Assembly (NCBI RefSeq): GCF_014650495.1
Contig: NZ_BMVB01000002.1
Span: 248,001-312,000, forward strand
DNA from: Streptomyces cinnamoneus
GTDB lineage: Bacteria; Actinomycetota; Actinomycetes; Streptomycetales; Streptomycetaceae
Reading direction: 5' to 3'
DNA: 64,000 nt
Shown here: positions 1 to 9,287 of the stretch, piece after piece
Layout of the letters: every line of letters begins with the position of its first letter
Position numbering within the stretch: the stretch's first letter is position 1
Notes under the pieces: generated by a model
What the model was told of the DNA's origin: nothing
Database searches by the model: none
Seen by the model: only the letters and a program-made list of their open reading frames with translations
Translations under genes and position numbers: made by a program

Positions 1-1
1 C

Positions 2-1321
2 GCCACCGAGCTCGCCGCGACCACCGTGGACACGATCCTCGGTGTGAAGCCGCGCACGGACTTCGCCTGGCCGGTGGACGGTGCCGTCGACACCTCGATC
101 GTGGACGTGGCCACGTCGGCCGGTGCCCACAACGTCATCGCCCGCAGCGACAGCCTCCGCGAGCCCGGAGGCTCCCCCTACGCCCCGACCGCGGCCCGGC
201 AGATCGGCGGCGGCAACACGGCCGTCGTGGCGGACGCCCGGCTGTCGACCGCCTTCCAGGGCGAGACGGTCCGGGGCGACGACTCCTCGCTCGCCGTGCA
301 GCGGTTCCTCGCCCAGAGCCTCATGGTGACCAAGCAGGCTCCCGAGAACGAGCGCAGCATCGTGGTCGCCCCCCAGCGCATGCCCACGTCGAGCCAGGCC
401 CAGGCCATGGCGACGGCTCTGCGGGCGCTGTCGGACGGCCGCTGGACCCAGCCCCTCGACCTCGGCGACGCGGCCAAGGCCCAGCCCGACCCGGCCGCCA
501 ACCAGCAGGTGCCCGGCCCCGGCGCCTACCCGGACTCCCTGCGCTCGCAGGAGCTGACCACCGAGGCGTTCGAGGCCATCCAGCGGACCCAGAGCACCCT
601 GGACAGCTTCAAGGTCATCCTGACCGCGCAGGACCGGGTCGTGACGCCGTTCGGCAGCGCGATCATGCGGGAGATGTCGACCTCGTGGCGCGGCAACCCC
701 AAGGGGGCCGCGGACTTCCGGGATGCCGTGCAGTCCTACCTGGACCAGCTGACCCACCAGGTGCACCTGATCAAGAAGTCCGACGCGACGCTCTCCGGCC
801 GCAGCGCGACGATCCCGGTGACCGTGCAGAACGGCCTGCTCCAGGGAGTGCAGGGCCTGCGGCTCGTGCTCACCTCCAGCCAGCCGAACCGTCTGAAGAT
901 CGATGCCTCGCAGCCGGTCGAGGTGGCGGGCGGCCGACAGCAGTCCGTGAAGTTCGAGACCCGCGCCAACGCCAACGGTCCGGTGCAGGTGACGGCCCGG
1001 CTCTATGCGGACGACGGCCAGCCCTACGGCGAGCCGATGACCTTCACTGTGCATGTCACGTCCATCACCCCTATGGTGCTCCTGGTCATCGCCGGTGGTG
1101 TCCTCCTCCTCGTCCTCGCAGGTCTGCGCATCTACATCCAGCGGAAGCGGGCAGCAGCCCGTAAAGCCGCAGGTGGCGGACCTGACGACGAAGACGGGGG
1201 AGACTCGGGCGACGACGGTGGGCCGGACGACGGCCGACCGGAGCAGCCGGGTGATCCGGCCGCGGAAACCGGAGCGCGGAACGGTGACCCGTCCGGCTCA
1301 GGTGAGAAAGTGGAACGTTGA
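2..1321 (+). CDS. DUF6049-family membrane-anchored protein, 5' end outside window
   Basis: The reading frame is open from the first bases of the window (ATELAATT before the first possible GTG at 26), so the gene is truncated by the window edge and only about the last 440 residues are seen. The visible part is an extracytoplasmic region followed by one membrane helix (about 33 residues starting TPMVLLVIAGG) and a basic then acidic, Gly/Asp-rich cytoplasmic tail. Position directly upstream of murJ matches the DUF6049 protein of Streptomyces and the Rv3909 position in mycobacteria. Role unknown; the context suggests cell-envelope assembly together with MurJ. Family assignment is by position and architecture and was not tested by a profile search. 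Confidence 0.8.
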   Translation, partial: ATELAATTVDTILGVKPRTDFAWPVDGAVDTSIVDVATSAGAHNVIARSDSLREPGGSPYAPTAARQIGGGNTAVVADARLSTAFQGETVRGDDSSLAVQRFLAQSLMVTKQAPENERSIVVAPQRMPTSSQAQAMATALRALSDGRWTQPLDLGDAAKAQPDPAANQQVPGPGAYPDSLRSQELTTEAFEAIQRTQSTLDSFKVILTAQDRVVTPFGSAIMREMSTSWRGNPKGAADFRDAVQSYLDQLTHQVHLIKKSDATLSGRSATIPVTVQNGLLQGVQGLRLVLTSSQPNRLKIDASQPVEVAGGRQQSVKFETRANANGPVQVTARLYADDGQPYGEPMTFTVHVTSITPMVLLVIAGGVLLLVLAGLRIYIQRKRAAARKAAGGGPDDEDGGDSGDDGGPDDGRPEQPGDPAAETGARNGDPSGSGEKVER

Positions 1322-1366
1322 CGTGTTGTGGGGCCGGCAGGCCGCGGACGATGAGGTGGGGTAGCG

Positions 1367-3664
1367 ATGAGCGCGCCGTACGACGGTGACCGCGGTCAGG
1401 GCGCGGGCGGTGAACAGCGGGGTCAGTACCCGGCGAACCCGCCCGTGCCCGACCCGGCGCACCAGGGCCCGTACCCCCGGGACCCCTACCTCCGTGATGC
1501 CTACGCGTCCGATCCCTACGCCGCGCACGACCCGTCCGCGCAGAATCCGGTGACCGACGCGCTGTACGACCGGGCCACACCTCCGCCGCCGCCCGGCGCC
1601 TACCAGCAGCCGCCCGCGCCCCCGGTCGCCTCCGACCCGCGGATGTGGGCGCACCCCCAGGCGCCGCAGGCGCCGGGCCAGCAGCCCTACCCGCCGCAGC
1701 AGCCGCAGGCACCGCAGCACCAGGCCCACCAGCGCCCGTACGGCGACAACGACGCCACGCAGCTGATGGGCGTCAACGACGTCATGGGCGGCCCGACGGT
1801 CCCCGCACCGGGCGAGCAGCCCCAGCGGGACGCCTTCGCGCACCTGTTCCGCGACCAGCAGCAGCCGTACGAGCCCCAGCGCCCGTCAGGGCGGCAGTTC
1901 CCGCCGCCGGCCCCGGCGCCGGGCCAGTTCGTGCCCCCGCCGGCCCAGCCTCCGGCGGCCGAGCCCGTTCCGGAGCAGGAACCGCCGGTGCCGCCGGCAG
2001 CGCCGGCGGCACCGGCGAAGGGCGGCAAGGCGGCGAGCCTGCTGAAGTCCAGCGCGCTCATGGCCGCGGGCACGATGGTCTCCCGCATCCTGGGCTTCGG
2101 GCGCAACCTGGTCATGGCGGCCGCGATCGGCGTCAGCACGCTGAGCGACGGCTACCAGGTCGCCAACACCCTGCCGACGATGATCTACATCCTGGTCGGT
2201 GGCGGTGCGCTGAACGCGGTCTTCATCCCGCAGCTGGTGCGCGCGATGAAGAACGACGACGACGGCGGCGAGGCTTACGCCAACCGACTGCTGACCCTGG
2301 TCGTCGTGCTGCTGGCCGGCGTCACCACGGTCTGTGTGCTGGGCGCTCCGCTCTTCATCCAGATGATGTCGCCGGACATCGCGTCCGACCCGGCCAGGAT
2401 GGACGTCGCGGTCACCTTCGCGCGGTACTGCATGCCCACCATGTTCTTCATGGGCGTGCACGTCGTCCTGGGCCAGATCCTCAACGCCCGCGGCAAGTTC
2501 GGCGCGATGATGTGGACCCCGGTCCTGAACAACATCATCATCATCACCACGTTCGGCGCCTTCATCTGGGCGTTCGGTCCGTTCACCCAGAGCGGTGTGG
2601 ACTCCGCCAACATCACGCCCGAGGGCGTGCGGCTGCTCGGTGTCGGCACGCTGCTGGGCCTGGTCGTCCAGGCCCTGGCGATGCTGCCGTACCTGCGCGA
2701 GGCCGGTTTCCGCATCCGCCCGCGCTTCGACTGGCGCGGACAGGGCCTCGGCAAGGCGGCGGGTCTGGCCAAGTGGACGTTCTTCTTCGTCCTCGCCAAC
2801 CAGCTCGGCCTGGTCGTCGTCACCCAGCTCGCCACGCGCGCGGGCAGCCTGGCCTCCAAGGCGGGCCATGACGGCACCGGTATCACCGCCTACAACTACG
2901 CGCTGCAGCTGTGGCAGATGCCGCAGGCCATCATCACCGTGTCCGTCATGACGGCGGTGCTCCCGCGGATCTCCCGCGCCGCCCACGACGGCGACGTCTC
3001 GGCCGTGCGCGACGACCTCTCGCACGGGCTGCGCACCTCCGCCGTCGCGATCGTCCCCTGCGCCTTCGCGTTCCTCGCGCTCGGCGTCCCGATGGCCACC
3101 CTGATGTTCGCCAAGGGCTCCGGGACCGCCGGCGCCACCAACATCGGCTTCACCCTCATGGCCTTCGGCCTCGGCCTGATTCCGTACTCCGCGCAGTACG
3201 TCATCCTCCGCGGCTTCTACGCCTATGAGGACACCCGCACCCCCTTCTACAACACGGTGATCGTCGCTGCCGTCAACGCCGGCGTCTCGGCCCTGAGCTT
3301 CTTCGTCCTGCCCTCCCGCTGGGCCGTGGCCGGCATGGCGGCTGCGTACGGACTGGGCTACGCGGTCGGTGTGGGCGTCGCCTGGCGCCGTCTGAAGGAC
3401 CGGCTGGGCGGTGACCTGGACGGCTCGCGCGTCGTCCGCACCTACACCCGTCTCACCGGTGCGTGCATCCCCGCCGCCCTCGCCGCCGGAGCCGTCGCGT
3501 ACGGAATCGGTCAGGTTCTGGGCAGCGACATCCTCGGATCGCTCGCTGCGCTGGTCGGTGGCGGACTGGTCCTGATCGCTGTCTTCTACATCGCGGCGAA
3601 GCGGATGCGGATCGAGGAGCTGACCGCCATGGTCGGTATGGTTCGCGGCCGGCTCGGTCGCTGA
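1367..3664 (+). CDS. murJ: Lipid II flippase MurJ (MviN family)
   Basis: 765 aa. Residues 1 to about 225 form a Pro/Gln/Tyr-rich, disordered cytoplasmic extension typical of Streptomyces. The rest is a polytopic MOP-superfamily transporter of about 14 helices, starting at the conserved MVSRILGFGRNLVMAAAIG stretch. MurJ moves the peptidoglycan precursor lipid II across the cytoplasmic membrane. The ATG at 1367 has a GGTGGGG ribosome site. Unlike mycobacterial MviN, no kinase-like domain is fused at the C-terminus; it is encoded as a separate gene just downstream. The gene lies 45 bp after the DUF6049 gene and is probably co-transcribed with it. Confidence 0.96.
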   Translation: MSAPYDGDRGQGAGGEQRGQYPANPPVPDPAHQGPYPRDPYLRDAYASDPYAAHDPSAQNPVTDALYDRATPPPPPGAYQQPPAPPVASDPRMWAHPQAPQAPGQQPYPPQQPQAPQHQAHQRPYGDNDATQLMGVNDVMGGPTVPAPGEQPQRDAFAHLFRDQQQPYEPQRPSGRQFPPPAPAPGQFVPPPAQPPAAEPVPEQEPPVPPAAPAAPAKGGKAASLLKSSALMAAGTMVSRILGFGRNLVMAAAIGVSTLSDGYQVANTLPTMIYILVGGGALNAVFIPQLVRAMKNDDDGGEAYANRLLTLVVVLLAGVTTVCVLGAPLFIQMMSPDIASDPARMDVAVTFARYCMPTMFFMGVHVVLGQILNARGKFGAMMWTPVLNNIIIITTFGAFIWAFGPFTQSGVDSANITPEGVRLLGVGTLLGLVVQALAMLPYLREAGFRIRPRFDWRGQGLGKAAGLAKWTFFFVLANQLGLVVVTQLATRAGSLASKAGHDGTGITAYNYALQLWQMPQAIITVSVMTAVLPRISRAAHDGDVSAVRDDLSHGLRTSAVAIVPCAFAFLALGVPMATLMFAKGSGTAGATNIGFTLMAFGLGLIPYSAQYVILRGFYAYEDTRTPFYNTVIVAAVNAGVSALSFFVLPSRWAVAGMAAAYGLGYAVGVGVAWRRLKDRLGGDLDGSRVVRTYTRLTGACIPAALAAGAVAYGIGQVLGSDILGSLAALVGGGLVLIAVFYIAAKRMRIEELTAMVGMVRGRLGR

Positions 3665-3773
3665 CCGGAGCACAACCTTCGCCCGCTGCCGCGTGTCGTG
3701 CATAGCGCCGGACTGTGGGCACAATTGTCTTGGCTGTGGACAGTGCGCAACGGATGGGGAGGCAGGGACGACG

Positions 3774-5456
3774 GTGGCGGAACGGAGCACGGCTGCCGTC
3801 GACGTGGCCGACAACAGCGGCGAGCAGCCACTGACCGCCGCGGCGGACAAGGCCACGACCGACGGGGCGGCGGCCGGTAAGAAGGCCGGCACGCACAAGA
3901 ACACCGAGCGCGCGGAGAGCGAAAGCACCGCGCGCGACGTACACCCGCCCGAGTTGCACAGCGGCCACAAGCTCGCCAGAAGGTACCGCCTGGAGGAGTG
4001 CGTCACCCGTCTGGAGGGATTCAGCAGCTGGCGCGCCGTCGACGAGAAACTGCGGCGCGCGGTCGGCGTCCACCTGCTCCCTGCCGACCACCCCCGGGCC
4101 CGTCAGGTCCTCGCCGCCGCCCGCTCCGCCGCCCTCCTGGGCGACCCGCGCTTCGTCCAGGTCCTCGACGCCGTCGAGGAGAACGAGCTCGTCTACGTCG
4201 TCCACGAGTGGCTGCCCGACGCCACCGAGCTGACGCCGGTCCTGGCCTCCGGCCCGCTGGAGCCCCACGAGGCGTACCAACTCGTCAGCCAGGTCTCCCA
4301 GGCCATGGCCGCCGCCCACCGGGAGGGCCTGGCGCACCTGCGCCTCAACCCCGGCTCCGTCCTGCGCACCGGGACCGGTCAGTACCGCATCCGCGGTCTC
4401 GCCGTGATGGCCGCGCTCCGCGGCATCACCTCCGAGCACCCCCAGCGGACCGACACCGAGGCCATCGGTGCGCTCCTGTACGCCGCCCTCACCCAGCGCT
4501 GGCCGTACGACAGCAACGCCCACGGTCTCTCCGGCCTGCCCAAGGGCGTGGGGCTCATCGCTCCCGACCAGGTCCGCGCCGGAGTGCACCGGGGCCTTTC
4601 CGAGCTCGCCATGCGCGCCCTCGTCAACGACGGGGCCACCGCCTCGCGGCAGGAGAAGCCCTGCGCCACGCCGGAGGAGCTGGCGAAGGCCGTGGCCGCG
4701 ATGCCGCGCATCAGGCCGCCGGAGCCGGACTTCACGACCCCGCCGCCCTATCCGCGCCCCCCGGGCATCCGCAACGGCGGCCCGGTGGCCCCGCCCGTGG
4801 TGCCGCCGCCCCCACTGCAGAGCCGCACCGGCCGGGCCCTGAAGTGGAGCGTCTCGGCCCTGCTCATCGCCGCCCTTGGTCTGGGCAGCTGGCAGCTCGC
4901 GGACACGCTTCTCAAGGACGGCGAGAAGGACAACCCTCGGTCCCAGTCCACCGGGGACGACAATGCGCTGAGGCCCACGAACAAGCCGATTCAGATCATC
5001 GGCGGGGCCGAGCACTCGCTGGACGGAGAGCCCCAGGGCAAGGACCCGGTCAAGTCGACCTACGACGGCAACCTCAAGACCTACTGGCGAACGAACTCCT
5101 TCACTGAAGGTCCCAGCATCACCGATTACAAGGGCGGCATCGGGATCGTCTATGACCTGGGGTCGAAGCAGAAGGTCAGTGCTGCCACGCTGAACCTTCG
5201 GTACGGTGGCAACCACACCAGCGCCGCGCTCTACGCTGTCGACTCCCTCAAGCCCAAGGGGCCGCCGTCGGCCCTGCCGAAGCTGGCAGAAGGCACGACG
5301 TCCAACAAAACGCTGAAGCTCTCCGTCGCCAAGCCGACGGAGGTGCGGTATGTCCTTCTGTGGATCACTGCGATGCCCTACTCACCGCGTGACGGCGAAA
5401 CGTACAGCGGGGACGGGTACAAGCAGGCCATCAACGAAGTGAAGATCATCGGCTGA
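3774..5456 (+). CDS. Membrane pseudokinase with extracellular sugar-binding-like domain
   Basis: 560 aa from a GTG at 3774 preceded by GGGGAGG. Residues 1-60 are low complexity. Residues about 65-320 have a protein-kinase fold, but the catalytic loop reads HLRLNPGSVL in place of HRDLKPxN and the DFG motif is replaced by IRGL, so it should be catalytically dead. A Pro-rich linker leads to one membrane helix (ALKWSVSALLIAALGLGSW) and an extracellular domain of about 160 aa that resembles discoidin / F5-8-type carbohydrate-binding folds. In mycobacteria the same pseudokinase plus lectin-like module is fused to MurJ and is recognised by FhaA after PknB phosphorylation. Here it stands alone, and pknB and fhaA lie about 48 kb away in this window. 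A MurJ-regulatory role is inferred. Confidence 0.88.
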   Translation: MAERSTAAVDVADNSGEQPLTAAADKATTDGAAAGKKAGTHKNTERAESESTARDVHPPELHSGHKLARRYRLEECVTRLEGFSSWRAVDEKLRRAVGVHLLPADHPRARQVLAAARSAALLGDPRFVQVLDAVEENELVYVVHEWLPDATELTPVLASGPLEPHEAYQLVSQVSQAMAAAHREGLAHLRLNPGSVLRTGTGQYRIRGLAVMAALRGITSEHPQRTDTEAIGALLYAALTQRWPYDSNAHGLSGLPKGVGLIAPDQVRAGVHRGLSELAMRALVNDGATASRQEKPCATPEELAKAVAAMPRIRPPEPDFTTPPPYPRPPGIRNGGPVAPPVVPPPPLQSRTGRALKWSVSALLIAALGLGSWQLADTLLKDGEKDNPRSQSTGDDNALRPTNKPIQIIGGAEHSLDGEPQGKDPVKSTYDGNLKTYWRTNSFTEGPSITDYKGGIGIVYDLGSKQKVSAATLNLRYGGNHTSAALYAVDSLKPKGPPSALPKLAEGTTSNKTLKLSVAKPTEVRYVLLWITAMPYSPRDGETYSGDGYKQAINEVKIIG

Positions 5457-5490
5457 CCGAGGGCGCGGCGCTCAGGGGGAGGGCTCGACG

Positions 5491-6180
5491 TTGGACGACG
5501 TCACGCACGCCGGCACTGGCGATGCCGAGCTCCTCGCCCTGCACGTCAAGGGCGACCCCGATGCCTTCGGCGAGATAGTGCGGCGCCACCGCGACCGGCT
5601 GTGGGCGGTGGCGCTGCGCACCCTCGGGGACCGGGAAGAGGCCGCGGACGCGGTGCAGGACGCGCTGGTCTCCGCCTACCGGGCCGCCCACACCTTCCGC
5701 GGTCAGTCCGCCGTCACCACCTGGCTGCACCGGATCACGGTCAATGCCTGTCTGGACCGGGCCCGCAAGGCCGCCTCCCGTCGTACGGCGCCGCTCGCCG
5801 AGACCGAGCGGCTTGAGCAGCTCCTCGAACCCCACGAAGCCGCCGACGCCCCCGCCGAGCGCGGTGATCTCCACCGGGAGCTGATCCGGGCGCTGGCGAA
5901 GCTGCCGCCGGACCAGCGGGCCGCCCTGGTCCTCGTCGACATGCAGGGCTATCCGGTCGCCGAGGCAGCCGCCGTGCTGGACGTACCGACCGGCACCGTG
6001 AAGAGCAGATGCGCCCGGGGGCGGGCGCGGCTGTTGCCGATGCTCACCCATCTGCGCCCGGATGGCAGGGGTAGCCCCCCTCTTGACAGGGAAAGGAACC
6101 GGTCGCAGGGGACGTCCGTCCCACCACCGGCAGGACAGAGCGATGCAGATCCAGTGAAGGGCGGAGGTGGGCGAGCGTGA
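5491..6180 (+). CDS. sigM: ECF RNA polymerase sigma factor SigM
   Basis: 229 aa from a TTG start at 5491 with GGGGGAGGG upstream. Sigma region 2 spans about residues 24-95 (RLWAVALRTLGDREEAADAV and the WLHRITVNACLDRAR core-binding/-10 segment). Region 4 spans about 128-180 (LPPDQRAALVLVDMQG, helix-turn-helix VAEAAAVLDVPTGTVKSRCA). The stop overlaps the next gene start (GTGA), so it is translationally coupled to its anti-sigma factor. Gene order murJ-pseudokinase-sigM-anti-sigma-trxB-trxA matches the mycobacterial sigM locus. Targets are not visible here; SigM-type factors govern envelope or secretion responses. Confidence 0.92.
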   Translation: MDDVTHAGTGDAELLALHVKGDPDAFGEIVRRHRDRLWAVALRTLGDREEAADAVQDALVSAYRAAHTFRGQSAVTTWLHRITVNACLDRARKAASRRTAPLAETERLEQLLEPHEAADAPAERGDLHRELIRALAKLPPDQRAALVLVDMQGYPVAEAAAVLDVPTGTVKSRCARGRARLLPMLTHLRPDGRGSPPLDRERNRSQGTSVPPPAGQSDADPVKGGGGRA

Positions 6181-7127
6181 CTTCGAGGACCGGCACGGAT
6201 GGACACCCGGAGGTCGCGGAGATCTCCGCACTGACCGAAGGTGTCCTCTCCCCTGCGCGGACCGTGGACGTCCGTGAGCACCTCGCGGACTGCGAGCTGT
6301 GCGAGGACGTGCGGAGCTCGCTGGACGAGATCCGCGGAATGCTGGGCACACTGCCCGGGCCCGTACGCATGCCGGCCGATGTCGCGGGCCGCATCGACGC
6401 CGCCCTGGCGGCAGAGGCGCTGCTCGACGCGACCGCGCCGGAGACCACCGCCGTTGTTTCACGTGAAACGGCGCCGGACGAATCCGCCGCACAGGTGACG
6501 GCAGCGCCCGCCCACGCCGCTGTTTCACGTGAAACCACACCTCGCACGTCCCCTGGTCGCCCCGCGGGGCATCCCCGTGCCGCCACCGGTCCGGGCAAGC
6601 AGACGCCCATGTCTTCCGGCCCGCGGCCCAGGACCCGTCGCACACGCCGCTGGCCCCAGGCGCTGCTCGGCACCGCCTGTGCGGCCGCCGTCATCGGCGT
6701 GGGCAGCTTCTTCCTGCAGCAGGGCGGAGACGACGATCCCAGCGTCGGCTCACCCGCACCGGGCAGCAGCCAGTCGACACCGTCCGCGCTGGCCGTCGGC
6801 GACCTCGGAGCCCATGTGCGGGATCTCCTGCACTCCTCCAAGGGGGCCGAATCCCGCGGGATGAGTGCCCAGAGCTCGCCGGAGACGACGCTGCGGGGCT
6901 CCGGCGTGATCGCCCCGGGCTGCGTCCTGGAGGGCATCGGACGGACGGAGCAGGCCCTGGCCACCCGCCAGGAGAAGTACCAGGGTGAGGACGCCTACCT
7001 CGTGGTCCTTCCGCACCCCACCGACGCCTCACTCGTTGACGCCTATATGGTCGCGGCCGCGTGCGACACCACTTCGCCTTCGGCGCCGGGGAAGGTGCTG
7101 ATGAACAAGAGTTTCCCGCGCGACTGA
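6177..7127 (+). CDS. Membrane zinc-finger anti-sigma factor of SigM
   Basis: 316 aa, GTG start overlapping the sigM stop by 4 bp. The N-terminal cytoplasmic part has the ZAS motif H35-x3-C39-x2-C42 (EHLADCELC), which in this family clamps the cognate ECF factor and coordinates zinc or another metal. A Pro/Arg-rich linker is followed by one membrane helix (QALLGTACAAAVIGVGSFFL) and an extracytoplasmic domain of about 120 aa. Two perfect parS sites lie inside the linker coding region and force the repeated peptide VSRET (AVVSRETAP and AAVSRETTP). It equals the anti-SigM position (Rv3912) in mycobacteria. Confidence 0.88.
   Translation: MTSRTGTDGHPEVAEISALTEGVLSPARTVDVREHLADCELCEDVRSSLDEIRGMLGTLPGPVRMPADVAGRIDAALAAEALLDATAPETTAVVSRETAPDESAAQVTAAPAHAAVSRETTPRTSPGRPAGHPRAATGPGKQTPMSSGPRPRTRRTRRWPQALLGTACAAAVIGVGSFFLQQGGDDDPSVGSPAPGSSQSTPSALAVGDLGAHVRDLLHSSKGAESRGMSAQSSPETTLRGSGVIAPGCVLEGIGRTEQALATRQEKYQGEDAYLVVLPHPTDASLVDAYMVAAACDTTSPSAPGKVLMNKSFPRD
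6456..6469. other. parS: parS centromere-like ParB-binding site
   Basis: Perfect 14-bp palindrome GTTTCACGTGAAAC, the Streptomyces parS consensus. It lies inside the anti-sigma gene, where it encodes VSRET. A second copy begins 66 bp downstream. Confidence 0.95.
6522..6535. other. parS: parS centromere-like ParB-binding site
   Basis: Perfect GTTTCACGTGAAAC, second copy in the anti-sigma gene, 66 bp (about six helical turns) from the first and in the same reading frame. Confidence 0.95.
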
Positions 7128-7158
7128 TCCTTGCCCCGTACGTGCTGTCGTCCCGGCC

Positions 7159-7185
7159 GGGAATGCTCGCCCCGTAGGATCCGTT
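7159..7185 (+). promoter_or_regulatory. SigR-type promoter of trxBA
   Basis: GGGAAT at 7159-7164, an 18-bp spacer, then GTT at 7183-7185. This fits the SigR (thiol oxidative stress) consensus GGAAT-N18-GTT, and in S. coelicolor the trxBA operon is a known SigR target. The expected start of transcription is about 10 bp further, leaving a leader of about 50 nt before the trxB GTG. Confidence 0.9.
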
Positions 7186-7244
7186 GGGTGGGGTGAGACC
7201 CAGCAAGGACCAAACAGCTGTCGGCAGAGACAAGGAAGACACCC

Positions 7245-8213
7245 GTGAGCGACGTCCGCAACGTGATCATCATCGGCTCCGGGCCCGCGGGCTACACGGC
7301 CGCGCTCTACACCGCCCGTGCCTCCCTGAAGCCGCTGGTTTTCGAGGGCGCCGTCACCGCCGGTGGTGCGCTGATGAACACCACCGACGTGGAGAACTTC
7401 CCCGGGTTCCGTGAGGGCATCATGGGCCCGGACCTGATGGACAACATGCGGGCCCAGGCCGAGCGCTTCGGCGCCGAGCTGATCCCTGACGACGTCATCG
7501 CCGTCGACCTGAGCGACGAGATCAAGACCGTCACGGACTCCGCCGGCACCGTCCACCGCGCCAAGGCCGTGATCGTCACCACCGGCTCGCAGCACCGCAA
7601 GCTGGGCCTGCCCCGCGAGGACGAGCTGTCCGGCCGCGGTGTGTCCTGGTGCGCCACCTGTGACGGGTTCTTCTTCAAGGACCAGGACATCGCCGTCATC
7701 GGTGGTGGCGACACCGCGATGGAGGAGGCCACCTTCCTCTCGCGCTTCGCCAAGTCCGTCACCGTGGTCCACCGCCGCGACACCCTGCGCGCCAGCAAGG
7801 CGATGCAGGAGCGTGCCTTCGCCGACCCGAAGATCTCCTTCATCTGGGACAGCGAGGTCGCCGAGATCCACGGCGAGAACAAGCTCTCCGGCCTGACCCT
7901 GCGCAACCTGAAGACCGGCGAGTCCTCCGAGCTTCCGGTGACCGGTCTGTTCATCGCCATCGGCCACGACCCGCGCACCGAGCTGTTCAAGGGCCAGCTG
8001 GAGCTCGACGACGAGGGCTACCTGAAGGTCGACGCCCCCTCGACCCGCACCAACCTCACCGGTGTGTTCGCCGCCGGTGACGTCGTGGACCACACCTACC
8101 GCCAGGCGATCACCGCTGCCGGCACGGGTTGCTCCGCCGCCCTCGATGCCGAGCGCTACCTGGCCGCGCTCTCCGACGGCGAGAGCGTCCGGGAGCCCGA
8201 GCTGACCCCCTGA
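7245..8213 (+). CDS. trxB: Thioredoxin reductase (NADPH)
   Basis: 322 aa, GTG start with AAGGAAG upstream. FAD-binding [10 protein letters not shown] near residue 11, redox-active Cys136-Ala-Thr-Cys139, and NADPH-binding [10 protein letters not shown]. It reduces thioredoxin with NADPH in the cytoplasm. A SigR promoter lies 60-85 bp upstream and trxA follows 44 bp downstream, so the pair forms a thiol-stress operon. Length and motifs are normal for the low-Mr bacterial enzyme. Confidence 0.97.
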   Translation: MSDVRNVIIIGSGPAGYTAALYTARASLKPLVFEGAVTAGGALMNTTDVENFPGFREGIMGPDLMDNMRAQAERFGAELIPDDVIAVDLSDEIKTVTDSAGTVHRAKAVIVTTGSQHRKLGLPREDELSGRGVSWCATCDGFFFKDQDIAVIGGGDTAMEEATFLSRFAKSVTVVHRRDTLRASKAMQERAFADPKISFIWDSEVAEIHGENKLSGLTLRNLKTGESSELPVTGLFIAIGHDPRTELFKGQLELDDEGYLKVDAPSTRTNLTGVFAAGDVVDHTYRQAITAAGTGCSAALDAERYLAALSDGESVREPELTP

Positions 8214-8257
8214 CCCACCCACCCCTCCCCACGCAGAGCAGATTCAAGGAGACCTCA

Positions 8258-8587
8258 GTGGCTCTCAAGACCGTGACCGACGCATCCTTCGACGAGGACG
8301 TCATCAAGAGCGACAAGCCCGTCCTGGTGGACTTCTGGGCCGAGTGGTGCGGTCCGTGCCGCCAGATCGCTCCCTCCCTTGAGGCGATTGCCGCCGAGTA
8401 CGGCGACAAGATCGAGATCGTCAAGCTGAACATCGACCAGAACCCGACCACTGCTGCCAAGTACGGCGTCATGTCGATCCCGACGCTCAACGTCTACAAG
8501 GGTGGCGAGGTCATCCAGACCATCGTCGGCGCCAAGCCCAAGGCCGCCCTGGAGCGCGAGCTGGCCGACATCATCCACACCAAGTAG
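8258..8587 (+). CDS. trxA: Thioredoxin
   Basis: 109 aa from the GTG at 8258 with AAGGAG 9 bp upstream; a longer in-frame reading exists but runs back into trxB. Active site W30-C31-G-P-C34 and the cis-proline segment MSIPT are present. General cytoplasmic disulfide reductant, recycled by the adjacent TrxB. Confidence 0.97.
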   Translation: MALKTVTDASFDEDVIKSDKPVLVDFWAEWCGPCRQIAPSLEAIAAEYGDKIEIVKLNIDQNPTTAAKYGVMSIPTLNVYKGGEVIQTIVGAKPKAALERELADIIHTK

Positions 8588-8619
8588 GCGCGACGCAGCC
8601 TTCTGCCGCAGCAGGCGCT

Positions 8620-8633
8620 GTTTCACGTGAAAC
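8620..8633. other. parS: parS site between trxA and the GNAT gene
   Basis: Perfect GTTTCACGTGAAAC, 32 bp after the trxA stop. Its last base abuts the transcription terminator hairpin. Confidence 0.95.
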
Positions 8634-8661
8634 GGGCCCGCCCTCTCCCAGGGCGGGCCCG
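8633..8661. terminator. Bidirectional terminator between trxA and the GNAT gene
   Basis: Stem CGGGCCCGCCCT (8633-8644) pairs perfectly with AGGGCGGGCCCG (8650-8661) around a 5-nt loop, between convergent genes. No long T-run, as is usual in Streptomyces. Confidence 0.8.
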
Positions 8662-8669
8662 TTCATGTT

Positions 8670-9287
8670 CTACAACGGCCGGAGCGCGGGCTCCTTCTGC
8701 ACCGCCCCCAGCAGCCGGTCGAGAGCCAGCTCGACGTCCTCCTTCCAGGAGAGCGCCGTACGCAGCTCCAGCCGCATCCGTGGATAGCGCGGGTGCGGCC
8801 GTACGGTCTTGAAGCCGACGGCCAGGAGATGGTCGGCCGGCAGTACGCACGCGGGCTCCTTCCAGCGGGCGTCCCCGAACGCTTCGATCGCCTTGAACCC
8901 TCGACGCAGCACGTCCTTGGCCACGGTCTGCACCATCACCCGGCCCAGCCCCTGCCCCTGATAGGCGGGCATCAGCCAGGCGGTCATCAGCTGCACGGCG
9001 TCCGCAGCGACCGGGCTGGTGGGAAACGCGGTGGACCGGGGCACATAGGCGGGAGGCGCGTAGAGCACGAAGCCGACCGGTGCCTCGTCGATGTAGACCA
9101 CCCGGCCGCAGGATCCCCACTCCAGGAGCACGGCGGAGAGCCAGGCTTCCTTCTCCAGCTCCGGACGGCCCGCTCTCAGCGCGGCTTCGCCGCTGACGGG
9201 GTCCAACTCCCAGAAGACGCAGGAGCGGCAGCGCTTGGGAAGGTCCGGGAGGTTGTCCAGCGTGAGCGGTACGAGCCGACGCCCCAT
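8670..9287 (-). CDS. GNAT-family N-acetyltransferase
   Basis: 205 aa, ATG start with GAGGAA upstream. The acetyl-CoA-binding motif A appears as YQGQGLGRVMVQT (about residues 109-121), and an N-terminal CRSCVFWE segment carries paired cysteines. This protein is conserved next to parB in Streptomyces and corresponds in place to Rv3916c of mycobacteria. Substrate unknown. In mycobacteria cwlM lies between trxC and this position; it is absent here. Confidence 0.85.
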   Translation of the reverse strand: MGRRLVPLTLDNLPDLPKRCRSCVFWELDPVSGEAALRAGRPELEKEAWLSAVLLEWGSCGRVVYIDEAPVGFVLYAPPAYVPRSTAFPTSPVAADAVQLMTAWLMPAYQGQGLGRVMVQTVAKDVLRRGFKAIEAFGDARWKEPACVLPADHLLAVGFKTVRPHPRYPRMRLELRTALSWKEDVELALDRLLGAVQKEPALRPL

